Positions 23,976 through 32,584 of a stretch of DNA of 64,000 nt are shown one piece after another. Within the stretch, counting starts at the first letter, position 1, and each line of letters starts with the position of its first letter. Under the pieces are notes generated by a model. It was not told the origin of the DNA, did no database searches, and saw only the letters and a list, made by a program, of their open reading frames with translations. The DNA comes from Formivibrio citricus (lineage in GTDB: Bacteria > Pseudomonadota > Gammaproteobacteria > Burkholderiales > Chitinibacteraceae), in the NCBI RefSeq assembly GCF_900115065.1, contig NZ_FOVE01000014.1, positions 35,288 through 99,287 of the forward strand. Reading direction: 5' to 3'. Made by a program: the position numbers and the translations under genes.

Positions 23976-26318
23976 CTATTTACGCAACAAGCGTAATCCA
24001 TTGAAGACGACCAGCAGACTAGAGCCCATGTCGGCGAACACGGCCATCCACAGCGTGGCTTGGCCGGCCAGCGCGAGACCAAGGAACACCACCTTGATGC
24101 CCAGCGCCAGCGCGATGTTCTGCTTGAGGATCGCTGCCGTGTGCCGGCTGAGATCAATGAAGCGCGCCAGCTTGCGCGGATCGTCGTCCATGATCGCGAC
24201 GTCGGCTGTTTCCAGCGCGGTGGCCGTGCCGGCTGCACCCATGGCGAAGCCGATATCGGCCCGCGCCAGCGCCGGCGCGTCGTTCACGCCGTCGCCGAGC
24301 ATGCCGACCTCGCCATGCCGCGCCTTCAACTCGGCGATGACGCGCTGCTTGTCTTCCGGCAGCAGGTTGCCGCGCGCGTCCTCGATGCCCAACTGCTTGG
24401 CGATGACATCGGCGGTGCGTTGATTGTCGCCGGTCAGCATCACCGTTGCAATGCCGAGCGCCTTGAGACCTGCCACGGCCTGGGCACTTTCCGGGCGCAG
24501 CGTGTCGGCCACGCCGAACACCGCTACCGGCCCCGTCGGCTCGATCAGCACGACGGCCGTCTTGCCTGATTGCTCAAGCAGCTCCAGCCGTTTTTCCAGT
24601 TCCGGTGAGCAAACGCCCAGTTCCTCGACCAACCGGTGGTTGCCGAGAAACCATTCCTGTTTTTCAACGAAGCCGCGCACGCCGCGCCCGGTCAGTACCT
24701 TGAAGGTGTCCACCGGCAGAAGCGACGCGGCCGGTTGGAGTTCCCGCCAGCCGTCGACCAATGCGCGCGCCACCGGATGGGTGCTGTGTTCGTCCAGACT
24801 GGCTGCGATCAGCAGGGCGCGTTCGAGCGGCATGTCGCCCAGCGTGGCTGCGTCGGTCAGTGCCGCCTCGCCGCGGGTCAGGGTGCCGGTCTTATCGAAG
24901 GCTATGGCCTTGAGCCGGTGCCCGCCTTCCAGAAAGACGCCGCCCTTGACCAGAATGCCGTGCCGGGCCGCGGCGGCCAAGCCGCTGACCACGGTCACCG
25001 GCGTCGACACGACCAGCGCGCACGGGCAGGCGATGACGAGGATGACCAGCGCCTGATAAATCCATTCCCCCCAGCCGCCGCCGAGCAGCGTCGGGCCGAG
25101 TACGGCCACCAGTGCCGCCACGACCACGACAGCGGGTGTGTAGTAATGGGCAAACTGATCGACAAAGCGTTGTGTTGGCGCGCGTTGTGCCTGCGCGTCC
25201 TGAATCGCCGTGGCGATGCGGGCCAGCGTGCTGTCCCCGGCGGCGGCCGTCACGATAGCCTCGACCACACCGTCGGTGACAATCGTGCCAGCGTAGAGCG
25301 GGTCGCCGGGCTGCTTGTCCACCGCCAGGCTCTCGCCGGTGATCGGCGCCTGGTTGAGCGCGGCGTGGCCGCTGTCGACGCGCGCGTCGAGCGGCACGCG
25401 CGCTCCGGTGCGCACGCGGATGCGGCTGCCGACCGGCACCTCGGCCGGCGGCTGCTCGCGCCAGCCGTCCGCTGTCTGTACCTCGGCGGTCTCCGGCGCC
25501 AGCGCGGTCAGGGCGCGGATGGCGTTGCGCGCCCGTTCCAGCGACAACGCCTCGATGGCCTCGGCCACTGCAAACAGAAAGATCACCATCGCGGCTTCCG
25601 GCCACTTGCCGATGAGTACCGCGCCGACAACCGCCAGCGACATCAGGAAATAGATGTTGAGGGTTCGATTCTTGACGGCAATCCAGCCCTTCTTCAGGGT
25701 AGGTAGACCAGCACTCAAGATGGAAAGTGCCACCAGAATCAGCACAGGCCAGGAGGTTTCCTTGCCGGTTGCCCAGGCAATCGCTTCGGCGCCAACTGCC
25801 GAAAGGCCACTGATGGCCAGAAGGATTTTGAGCCGGAGGCTCAGGGCTGGCGGCAGTGCCGCAGCAGGTGCGCCGGCTTCAAGCAGTCTGGGGGCCATGT
25901 CCAGACTGCTCAATGCGTCTGCAATCGGCTGCGGGTCGTCGAAACGGTGGTAGACCGTCAGTTCGCGTGCCAGCAGATTGAAATCGAGTCGCACAATCTC
26001 CGCCATGGGTTCCAGCCGGTTGCGAATCAAGCGTTCCTCAACCGGGCAGTCCATCTTGTCGATACGGTAGCGTACCTGCCTGGCACCGGCTGGCGGTGGC
26101 GCCTTGTCCTGCGCCAAGTCTTGATCCGTTTTCGTGGCCGAAGTGCAGCATGTGTCGAGGGCTTGCCCGTGGCCATGCTCCGATGCGCAGCATGTCGCTT
26201 TCACAGGTACGTCGGCCTGTGAAGTTCCAGACTGAGGGGCATGACCTGCTTCGCAACACGTGTTTGTTTTCTTGACGTGAATACTAAGCTCCGGCTTGGA
26301 GTTTGTTGACGGGTTCAT
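23976..26318 (-). CDS. Heavy-metal P1B-type ATPase (Pb/Cd/Zn exporter, PbrA/CadA/ZntA type)
   Basis: A 780-aa exporter. N-terminal metal-binding tail with Cys pairs at 21-22, 43-44 and 57-58 plus His residues, then a MDCPVEE heavy-metal domain (about 89-95). Membrane motif CPC in ACPCALVVSTPV, phosphorylation site DKTGTLTRG, and GDGVNDAPAL hinge. The CPC with MDCPxEE form points to Zn/Cd/Pb, not copper. ATG 26318 has AGGAGA six bases upstream; a longer frame to 26354 would start inside the promoter. It has its own MerR-type promoter at 26353-26383. It pumps metal from cytoplasm to periplasm. Confidence 0.95.
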   Translation of the reverse strand: MNPSTNSKPELSIHVKKTNTCCEAGHAPQSGTSQADVPVKATCCASEHGHGQALDTCCTSATKTDQDLAQDKAPPPAGARQVRYRIDKMDCPVEERLIRNRLEPMAEIVRLDFNLLARELTVYHRFDDPQPIADALSSLDMAPRLLEAGAPAAALPPALSLRLKILLAISGLSAVGAEAIAWATGKETSWPVLILVALSILSAGLPTLKKGWIAVKNRTLNIYFLMSLAVVGAVLIGKWPEAAMVIFLFAVAEAIEALSLERARNAIRALTALAPETAEVQTADGWREQPPAEVPVGSRIRVRTGARVPLDARVDSGHAALNQAPITGESLAVDKQPGDPLYAGTIVTDGVVEAIVTAAAGDSTLARIATAIQDAQAQRAPTQRFVDQFAHYYTPAVVVVAALVAVLGPTLLGGGWGEWIYQALVILVIACPCALVVSTPVTVVSGLAAAARHGILVKGGVFLEGGHRLKAIAFDKTGTLTRGEAALTDAATLGDMPLERALLIAASLDEHSTHPVARALVDGWRELQPAASLLPVDTFKVLTGRGVRGFVEKQEWFLGNHRLVEELGVCSPELEKRLELLEQSGKTAVVLIEPTGPVAVFGVADTLRPESAQAVAGLKALGIATVMLTGDNQRTADVIAKQLGIEDARGNLLPEDKQRVIAELKARHGEVGMLGDGVNDAPALARADIGFAMGAAGTATALETADVAIMDDDPRKLARFIDLSRHTAAILKQNIALALGIKVVFLGLALAGQATLWMAVFADMGSSLLVVFNGLRLLRK

Positions 26319-26352
26319 GATGGTCTCCTGCGCATGGCGATGTTTCTGCTTC

Positions 26353-26383
26353 ATTTAACAGCCTGTAGCCGATACAGGGTCAA
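26353..26383 (-). promoter_or_regulatory. MerR-type promoter/operator of the P-type ATPase operon
   Basis: On the minus strand: TTGACC (-35), 19-bp spacer containing CCTGTATCGGCTACAGG dyad, TTAAAT (-10). The long 19-bp spacer with a central dyad is the hallmark of promoters activated by MerR/CadR/PbrR regulators. It drives the ATPase-lspA-dsb operon. Confidence 0.88.
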
Positions 26384-26404
26384 GTGTTTTTTTACGGACA
26401 AATT

Positions 26405-26443
26405 CCCCCGCTGCGCCAGCTCATTGTGCCGCGCTGCGGGGGG
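26405..26443. other. GC-rich hairpin after the PpiC lipoprotein gene
   Basis: CCCCCGCTGCGC (26405-26416) pairs with GCGCTGCGGGGG (26431-26442) with one mismatch. It lies between the lipoprotein stop and the ATPase promoter. No T-run follows in the gene direction, so at best it is a partial terminator or processing site. Confidence 0.4.
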
Positions 26444-26454
26444 TGCGGAGGGTG

Positions 26455-27345
26455 CTACTTCGCATCCACGGTAGAGGCCTTGACGGGGGCGGTCTTGGCT
26501 TCCACAGCAGATGCGCCGGTCTTCACGATCTTGGCTTTAGCTTTGACCTCGTCCAGATGTTTCATCAGGGCTTGCTGCTGGATCTGTTGCGTCAGGCCCG
26601 TTTTGATTTTGTCCAAGGGAGGCGCCTCAATGGGTCTGGAGTCGTCCAGCAAGATGACATGGTAGCCAAACGAGGTTACGACCGGCTCTTCGGTAAATTT
26701 ACCCTTGTCCAGTGTTTTGACTGCGGCGCCAAATTCCGGAACCATGCGGCGAGGATTAAACCATCCCAGATCCCCCCCCTTGGCTTTGGAGGCGATATCT
26801 TTTGATTTTTCTTGGGCCAGTTTGCCAAAGGATGCCGGATCTTTCCGGAGCTTGGCGATGATCTCCCTGGCCTCAGCCTCCTTCTCTACCAGAATATGGC
26901 GCGCCTTGTATTCATTGCCCGCGCTGCTCTTGAAGCGCTCGTATTCTGCCTTCAGCGTATCGTCGTTAACCGGATTGTTCTGGAGGAAATCCTGAACATA
27001 GGCATCGGCCAGAACGGATTGGCGAATCAGGTCGATCTTCTCCTTGTTTTCGGCTTTTTTATCCAGCCCTTTCTTGGAGGCTTCCTCTGCGAGCAGAGTT
27101 TGCATGATCAACTGTTCGATGACGTTGTCTCTGGTTTCTGAGTCGCCGGTGCGGTCTGTATTGATATTTTGCTTGGCAAGCAAATCGACGCGGCTTTTGC
27201 TGATAGCGAAGCCATTTACAGTTGCCTCGACAGCATCTTTTGCTGCCAAGCCCGTGGAGTTCGCTTGTCGATCTGCATTGCAGCCGCTGAGAAGTACAAG
27301 CGAAACCGTGCCGGCCATGAGGAGTCGTTTATTGATCATGTGCAT
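26455..27345 (-). CDS. PpiC-type peptidyl-prolyl isomerase lipoprotein
   Basis: A 296-aa protein with a lipoprotein signal peptide (lipobox LLSGC), a SurA-like N-terminal helical domain and a parvulin domain (KARHILVEKEAEAREII...GGDLGWFNPRRMVPEFG). The C-terminal ~30 residues are Ala/Lys rich. AAGGAA precedes ATG 27345. It is expressed from its own MerR-type promoter and stands upstream of the ATPase on the same strand. It is probably a periplasmic folding helper, lipid-anchored after LspA cleavage. Confidence 0.88.
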   Translation of the reverse strand: MHMINKRLLMAGTVSLVLLSGCNADRQANSTGLAAKDAVEATVNGFAISKSRVDLLAKQNINTDRTGDSETRDNVIEQLIMQTLLAEEASKKGLDKKAENKEKIDLIRQSVLADAYVQDFLQNNPVNDDTLKAEYERFKSSAGNEYKARHILVEKEAEAREIIAKLRKDPASFGKLAQEKSKDIASKAKGGDLGWFNPRRMVPEFGAAVKTLDKGKFTEEPVVTSFGYHVILLDDSRPIEAPPLDKIKTGLTQQIQQQALMKHLDEVKAKAKIVKTGASAVEAKTAPVKASTVDAK

Positions 27346-27428
27346 TTAAATTTCCTTGAGTGGTGAAAATTGCGGAATGAGGTGCAAGTCAGCAATGTTG
27401 GTGGCGTTCCTCCCGGAACAATGCGATT

Positions 27429-27459
27429 ATTTAACTGCCTGTAGCTGCTACAGGGTCAA
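27429..27459 (-). promoter_or_regulatory. MerR-type divergent promoter/operator
   Basis: Minus-strand TTGACC, a 19-bp spacer with the dyad CCTGTAGCAGCTACAGG, then TTAAAT. It lies between the merR-type gene and the PpiC gene, and is nearly identical to the copy at 26353-26383. The regulator binding here would also control its own gene. Confidence 0.9.
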
Positions 27460-27476
27460 GCATTGAGGAGCACGAA

Positions 27477-27914
27477 ATGAGAATCGGAGAGCTGGCAAAG
27501 CTGAGTAACTGCGATGTAGAAACAGTGCGCTTTTACGAACGTGAAGGATTGCTCGACCGACCCGCACGGGAGGCCAATGGCTATCGGCAGTATTCCGATG
27601 AGCATCTGACGCAACTCAACTTCATCCGTCATTGCCGCTCGCTCGGTATCGGGCTTACAGAGGTGCGCATCCTGCGTCGCTTCCAGTCCACTCCCGACTT
27701 GGCGTGCGACGAAATCAACCAGTTGATCGACAAGCAGATCGCACGCATTCACGAGCAGACCGAATCGCTGCGGCAACTCGAAAGGCAATTGCACGCCTTG
27801 CGCGATACCTGCCATGCCAACCAGAAAACCGGGGAGTGCGGCATCATGCGCACTCTGGAGCAGGCTGCCGAAGGCGAAGGCTGTGCCTGCCATCCTGAGG
27901 AGAAGACACGATGA
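27477..27914 (+). CDS. MerR-family Cd(II)/Pb(II)-responsive regulator (CadR/PbrR type)
   Basis: A 145-aa MerR-family activator: winged HTH (MRIGELAKLSNCDVETVRFY), coiled-coil dimer helix, and metal-binding cysteines Cys77, Cys112 and Cys121 arranged as in CadR/PbrR, plus a C-terminal CAC pair (Cys136, Cys138). It is divergent from the PpiC lipoprotein gene with the operator between them. GAGGAG lies upstream of ATG 27477. It should activate both MerR-type promoters on metal binding. Confidence 0.93.
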   Translation: MRIGELAKLSNCDVETVRFYEREGLLDRPAREANGYRQYSDEHLTQLNFIRHCRSLGIGLTEVRILRRFQSTPDLACDEINQLIDKQIARIHEQTESLRQLERQLHALRDTCHANQKTGECGIMRTLEQAAEGEGCACHPEEKTR

Positions 27915-28009
27915 GCCTCGACTTGCGGCGTTGTTTCTCTGGCCCGTCTCAAGCAGGGTTGTCAGCCCCTCTTTGGTTGCGGAAGGACTCCCAAGTAACG
28001 GTCGGGTAA
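27911..28009 (+). CDS. Short 32-codon frame overlapping the regulator stop, probably a truncated gene
   Basis: ATG 27911 overlaps the regulator TGA (ATGA). The product begins MSLDLRRCFSGPSQAG and ends after 32 residues, with nothing recognisable after it. It may be the remains of a co-transcribed transporter gene lost by rearrangement. Confidence 0.3.
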   Translation: MSLDLRRCFSGPSQAGLSAPLWLRKDSQVTVG

Positions 28010-28489
28010 TAGACAAAAAGTTCTTTCAGAATGTTGAGGCTCATAATGTTCTGCGGCCTTGGCAAACGTAGACCTGCCCTTGCGGGCATACGAAAAGTTT
28101 GAACCGCGCCAAGCAGGCACGGCCATCTCGAACCGCCGTAATGGAGGTCTAAAAATACAAATGGGGAGCAGAACGATCAGCCGAGAACCGGCTGTTCAGT
28201 GCCACTATCTAACATTGAGTTCATCTGGTAAATGGCTTTCGTGCTTAAACCATGTACCGCTGCTTTACTCGCGGACAGCGGTAGGGGGCAATGATAGCGA
28301 CGGGTACGATGCTGTTCTACGCCGAAGAGTAAAGGCGGCCGTTCGGGTCGCGCAGCCGGTCAACGGCAGTAACCTGCGCGGCACCGACCAATGGAGGGCT
28401 CCTCCTTCAACGGCAGCAAAGGCGGAAGACCTGTCTGTGGACAGTCGTAGATGGATTTGAAACATGCCACCATGCTTGAATGAAGCGGG
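28010..28489. other. 480 bp without a supportable gene
   Basis: A plus-strand open frame covers 28059-28460 but has no ribosome site and Arg/Pro-rich low-complexity content, so it is not called. Likely a junction between mobile segments. Confidence 0.5.
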
Positions 28490-29467
28490 TTAGCAAGTCT
28501 TTGCCTGTTCAGGTCTGCCCGCTCCAAGACGCTTCCCGCCCCAATTTTTTTCCATGAGCTCGCGACTCTGATACCAGCCCTCGGCTCTGACCAACATTGG
28601 CCAGATCAAGGCGGGATGGGACTGGATGTGTTCGTTGATAACCCGATACAACGCCTTGGCCTTGATGGGCAAGGCATCTGGATTGTGCAAAGTATTCAGT
28701 AGTATTTGAATGGCATTCTCATCAGTTAATTCGTGCTGATGATGCCCAAGTTCATTCCAGACAGCCGGGCGTCGTTCTACGAGCCATAAGGCAATATTCC
28801 GGTCAGGGAATAGTGTCTGGGCTTGAAATGAACTTTCGTGGAATTCAATAGTTTCCCGCGTCAGAATGCGGTTGACTGTATTTTCGAACAACTTCTCCTG
28901 CCTTATTCCAGATTTATAACGCGCTGCAGCACTGCGCTCATCATCCTTGAACCGTTCCGGGCCACTCGGTGCGTGGTATCCGCACAGCGCTCTGCCTGGC
29001 ATGGGCTGACGCCAGCACAATGTACAGAAACACAATGGGTCAATATCCCGATTCCCCATCGGATATCGTACAGCCTGCGTCGGGAGGCGAAGATAGCCGC
29101 AAAGGTCGAAGAAAGTATTTACTTCAATCGGCGCGAATTCCAAATCTCTAGGCGGTTTCTTTGTATGGGAATACACGAGTTCCACGGCACATGCTAACTG
29201 CCAGAGATTGTCATCATCCTTTGAGAGGGAACCAAGTTCTACGTACAAAAAGAAGATGCTGTTCCAGCGGGCTTTCTGCCTCTCGTCAAAGGCTCGCCGG
29301 CCTTCTGTAGATGCTAATGGTCGCAAATAGCGCCGAATTAACTGCTGAGCCAATGCGGGCGTGATCGCAACGGAGGAAGCAATAATTTTTATTGATAGAA
29401 GTCCGACAATGACATCTGTGTTTGTGAATTTGGCAAAGATATCCTCGTCGTCGATGTAGAGCGGCAC
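28490..29467 (-). CDS. Unknown 325-aa protein with a Cys/His cluster and GGKRLGAGRP tail
   Basis: Not recognised. The middle contains CFCTLCWRQPMPGRALCGYH (about residues 146-165), a likely zinc site. The C-terminus has NWGGKRLGAGRPEQ, a basic Gly/Arg motif frequent in small DNA-binding phage and plasmid proteins. Start is probably GTG at 29467; the ribosome site is weak. Upstream and divergent lies a small HTH gene. A DNA-associated role is likely but unproven. Confidence 0.65.
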   Translation of the reverse strand: MPLYIDDEDIFAKFTNTDVIVGLLSIKIIASSVAITPALAQQLIRRYLRPLASTEGRRAFDERQKARWNSIFFLYVELGSLSKDDDNLWQLACAVELVYSHTKKPPRDLEFAPIEVNTFFDLCGYLRLPTQAVRYPMGNRDIDPLCFCTLCWRQPMPGRALCGYHAPSGPERFKDDERSAAARYKSGIRQEKLFENTVNRILTRETIEFHESSFQAQTLFPDRNIALWLVERRPAVWNELGHHQHELTDENAIQILLNTLHNPDALPIKAKALYRVINEHIQSHPALIWPMLVRAEGWYQSRELMEKNWGGKRLGAGRPEQAKTC

Positions 29468-29559
29468 AATTCAAGTGTCCATTTAAGGCAGTAGCGAAAG
29501 CCGGGCTGACTTAATAGCATGAGTAGCCGTGATGTTAAAGGACATGGAAGGGTGTGACA

Positions 29560-29754
29560 GTGGATACGATGACACTTGCTGAAGTCAGCCGGGTTCTCCG
29601 GATTTCAGAACATACGGCACGCAACCGGCTAAGTTTGAACCTGCCCATGCCACCCTCATTCCGAGTCGGGAGGCGGCGGCTGTTTCTACGGCCAGAAGTA
29701 GAACGCTGGCTTGCAGAACTAGCGAACCCCAAGGAGGGCAAAAAAATGAACTGA
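29560..29754 (+). CDS. Small helix-turn-helix (AlpA/excisionase-like) protein
   Basis: A 64-65-aa protein with a MerR/AlpA-like fold: MTLAEVSRVLRISEHTARNR then FRVGRRRLFLRPEVERWL. The GTG at 29560 fits GGAAGG about eight bases upstream; GTG 29554 and ATG 29569 are alternatives. Such proteins regulate mobile elements or act as excisionases. The IS21 genes begin 270 bp downstream. Confidence 0.7.
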   Translation: MDTMTLAEVSRVLRISEHTARNRLSLNLPMPPSFRVGRRRLFLRPEVERWLAELANPKEGKKMN

Positions 29755-30023
29755 TCCCGATCGTACAAAAAACAACGGCCAGGAAAAGCAAAAGGGCTCG
29801 GAGCGTCAACTCCGAACCCCTTCAGGAACTGCTTGAAAGTATCGACCCTTCAAGTTGATTCTGCGTTTCCCATGCCAGCCTGTCAAGGCTGGCGGCCTGA
29901 CTGCATCCCAATGACCAACCTGCATGCGCGCTATGAGGCGCGGTAAAGCAGGTCTTCTCGGAGAGACGACGAGGCCGTACAGCCTGCGGCTTCGATCTTG
30001 CCATGGCAAACAGGAGAATCGAC

Positions 30024-31535
30024 ATGCGACAGATCCGGCAAGTATTGAGACTTGCTTTTAATGACAAGGTAAGTAGGCGTGTAATTTCAGCGAGCCTTTG
30101 CTTGCATCGCGATACGGTGCGGGACTATCTCGTACGTGCGGCCGCTGCCAAGTTAAGTTGGCCCCTCCCCCCAGACCTTGATGATGCAGCCCTCGAGGAT
30201 TTGCTGTTTCCTCCTGTATCACAACGATCAATTCGCAAGCCACAACCCGACTGGGCTACGGTGCATGTAGAGCTCAAGAAAAAAGGGGCGACGCTTCAGG
30301 CCTTACATGCAGAATACTTGGAAGAGTACCCGGACGGCTTGGCGTATAGCCGCTATTGCGACGCCTACCGCAAGTGGGCCAAGCATCTTAAGCGTTACAT
30401 GCGGCAAACCTATATTGCCGGCGAAAAGGCTCTCGTCGATTTCGCGGGGCCGACCATGCCGATCTATTTGCCAGAAACGCGGAAGGAGCGTCGTGCACAG
30501 ATATTTGTGGGAGTGTTGGGTGCCAGTAACTACACCTTCGCGGAAGCGCTTTGGAGTCAAAAACTCCCCGACTGGATTGCCACCCATACAAGGATGTTCG
30601 AGTTCTTTGGTGGCGTACCAGCGGTTGTGGTGTGCGACAACCTCAAGGCTGGGGTGAGTAAGGCCAGTCGAACCGAACCTGAAATTCATGCCACATATCA
30701 GAACATGGCCGCACATTACGCGACCATGATCATCCCTGCACGCCCCAGAAAACCCCAGGACAAGGCAAAGGCCGAGAACGGCGTACTCGTTGTAGAACGC
30801 TGGATTCTGTTTCGTTTGCGCAAACGCGTCTTTACCAGTCTCGATGAACTCAATGCGGCTATCCGTGAGTTGCTCATCGAGCTCAATAATCGGCCATTCC
30901 AGAAATTGCCAGGGTCACGCAGAAGCCAATATGAATCCATTGACCGGCCTGCACTCAAACCCCTTCCAATCCAGCATTACGAGTACACGGAATTCCGCAA
31001 GGTACGAGTCGGACAGGATGGTTTATTTGAGCTCGATGGATGCCCTTACAGCGCGCCATGGGCTTTGTGCCGACAAGAAGTGGAGCTGCGTGTGACAGCT
31101 GCGACCGTGGAAATTTTGCATCGCGGGCGCCGCGTCGGAAGTCATGAGCGCAGCCGGGGATCGCAGCCTGTCATTGACCCACAACATTTGTCCCCAGAAC
31201 ATCGCTATGTGGGCTTTTGGGCGCCGGACATTGAACTGAAGTGGGCTGCCGATATTGGTGAATATGCCCGGTCTTTCTTGAAAAAAGTGCTTGAACAAGT
31301 GAAGCGCAAGGACCTTGGCATGCGCGCTGCGGGAGCAATGAAACGCTTGGAAAAGGACTATGGGGCAGAGCGACTGAATACGGCTTGTGCGCGCGCCTTG
31401 GAAATAGACGCCGACTCCATGAGTAGTGTGCGTTCAATTTTACGCGCGGGATTAGATAAAAAAGGTGCGGAATCAGGTATTCAAGAGGCCGCTTTCGATC
31501 ATGTCAATGTGCGTGGCCCAGGTTACTACCACTGA
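30024..31535 (+). CDS. istA: IS21-family transposase IstA
   Basis: A 503-aa transposase: N-terminal HTH (MRQIRQVLRLAFNDKVSRR), DDE integrase core (FAGPTMPIY; VVVCDNLKAGV; KPQDKAKAENGV, the DDE triad regions) and C-terminal SH3-like domain. AGGAG lies seven bases before ATG 30024. Intact, with istB directly behind. It cuts and joins the IS21 ends. Confidence 0.95.
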   Translation: MRQIRQVLRLAFNDKVSRRVISASLCLHRDTVRDYLVRAAAAKLSWPLPPDLDDAALEDLLFPPVSQRSIRKPQPDWATVHVELKKKGATLQALHAEYLEEYPDGLAYSRYCDAYRKWAKHLKRYMRQTYIAGEKALVDFAGPTMPIYLPETRKERRAQIFVGVLGASNYTFAEALWSQKLPDWIATHTRMFEFFGGVPAVVVCDNLKAGVSKASRTEPEIHATYQNMAAHYATMIIPARPRKPQDKAKAENGVLVVERWILFRLRKRVFTSLDELNAAIRELLIELNNRPFQKLPGSRRSQYESIDRPALKPLPIQHYEYTEFRKVRVGQDGLFELDGCPYSAPWALCRQEVELRVTAATVEILHRGRRVGSHERSRGSQPVIDPQHLSPEHRYVGFWAPDIELKWAADIGEYARSFLKKVLEQVKRKDLGMRAAGAMKRLEKDYGAERLNTACARALEIDADSMSSVRSILRAGLDKKGAESGIQEAAFDHVNVRGPGYYH

Positions 31536-31551
31536 ATTCGGAGACTCAAAA

Positions 31552-32304
31552 ATGATGATTCAAGAAACTGTACGCAAGCTCTATGAACTGAAGTTGTATG
31601 GCATGGCCAAAGCATTTGAAGATCAGCTGGCCAGTGCAGGGGCAGGACAACTGAGTTTCGAGGAACGTTTCGGCATGCTGGTCGATCATGAGGCCACCTT
31701 ACGGGAAGACCGCCGTCTAACGCGCCTTCTCCAAGCTGCAAAGCTTAAGGAAAATGCTTGTGTCGAGGATATTGATTTCCGGCCGGGGCGCGGGCTTGAA
31801 CGTGCGGAAATCGCATCGCTGGCACTGGGGCGCTGGATTCGAAATGGGCTGAACATGATCGTGACCGGCCCAACCGGAAGCGGAAAAACATGGCTCGCCT
31901 GTGCTTTCGGCAACCAGGCATGTCGGCAAGGAATGTCCGTCAGCTTTCAGCGCCTCCCCCTGCTTCTGGAAGACCTTGCCGTATCGCATAGCGATGGCAG
32001 TTTCCGTAAGAAGTTGGCACAGCTCGCTAAAGTTGATTTGCTGATCGTGGATGACTTTGGTCTTTCGGCATTGAATGCAATCAGCCGTCACGATTTGCTG
32101 GAGGTCATCGAAAGCCGCAGCAGTGGGCGCGCCACGCTCATTACGAGCCAACTGCCGATCTCAAGCTGGCACAGTTATCTGGGGGATAAAAACTCAACCG
32201 TGGCGGATGCAATCCTTGATCGTTTGGTCAGCGGGACGCATCGAATTGAGCTTAAGGGGGAGTCCATGCGCAAGCAACGCAGTAAAAAATCCATAACAGA
32301 CTGA
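31552..32304 (+). CDS. istB: IS21-family ATP-binding helper IstB
   Basis: A 250-aa AAA+ protein: Walker A GPTGSGKT, Walker B LLIVDDFGLS, sensor TSQLP. IstB remodels target DNA and stimulates IstA. GGAGA precedes ATG 31552, 16 bp after istA. An intrinsic terminator follows. Confidence 0.95.
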   Translation: MMIQETVRKLYELKLYGMAKAFEDQLASAGAGQLSFEERFGMLVDHEATLREDRRLTRLLQAAKLKENACVEDIDFRPGRGLERAEIASLALGRWIRNGLNMIVTGPTGSGKTWLACAFGNQACRQGMSVSFQRLPLLLEDLAVSHSDGSFRKKLAQLAKVDLLIVDDFGLSALNAISRHDLLEVIESRSSGRATLITSQLPISSWHSYLGDKNSTVADAILDRLVSGTHRIELKGESMRKQRSKKSITD

Positions 32305-32322
32305 CCCATTTTATTCGCCACC

Positions 32323-32350
32323 AACCCGCCGGAGTGGCGGGTTATTTTTT
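32323..32350 (+). terminator. Intrinsic terminator after istB
   Basis: AACCCGCC-GGAGT-GGCGGGTT (32323-32343) followed by ATTTTTT. A clear rho-independent terminator. Confidence 0.9.
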
Positions 32351-32376
32351 ATGCGACTGGCTGGTTTTGAGCCGGA

Positions 32377-32480
32377 ATGCTTGGCTTAGTTTAAAGGAGA
32401 ACCGTTGGGCCGCATTGAACCGGATTAACTGGTACGGTTTGAACGAGAACGGGTGGCGGAAATAGGGGGGAATACGCACT
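32377..32480. repeat. Right terminal repeat region of the IS21-family element
   Basis: Read on the minus strand from 32479, GTGCGTATTCC is followed by spaced motifs ending in CCGGTT or CGGTTC at about 32425 and 32405, like the multiple transposase-binding repeats of IS21 ends. A matching left end was not found between 29754 and 30024, so the exact element border stays open. Confidence 0.45.
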
Positions 32481-32584
32481 CAGGGCCCGGAGTTCGGCCT
32501 TAGCTGCCGTTGGCTTGGTTTGCAACGATAGGCAACTGTCTGGTGCTTAGCTGCCATTCAGTCGCGGGACTTGGTTGCAGGGGT

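Noticed and set aside
24636..25706. A 356-codon plus-strand frame opposite the metal ATPase
   Set aside because: Shadow of the ATPase gene with Arg/His/Gly-rich low-complexity sequence.
28059..28460. A 133-codon plus-strand frame
   Set aside because: No ribosome site, no recognisable domain and composition unlike real proteins.
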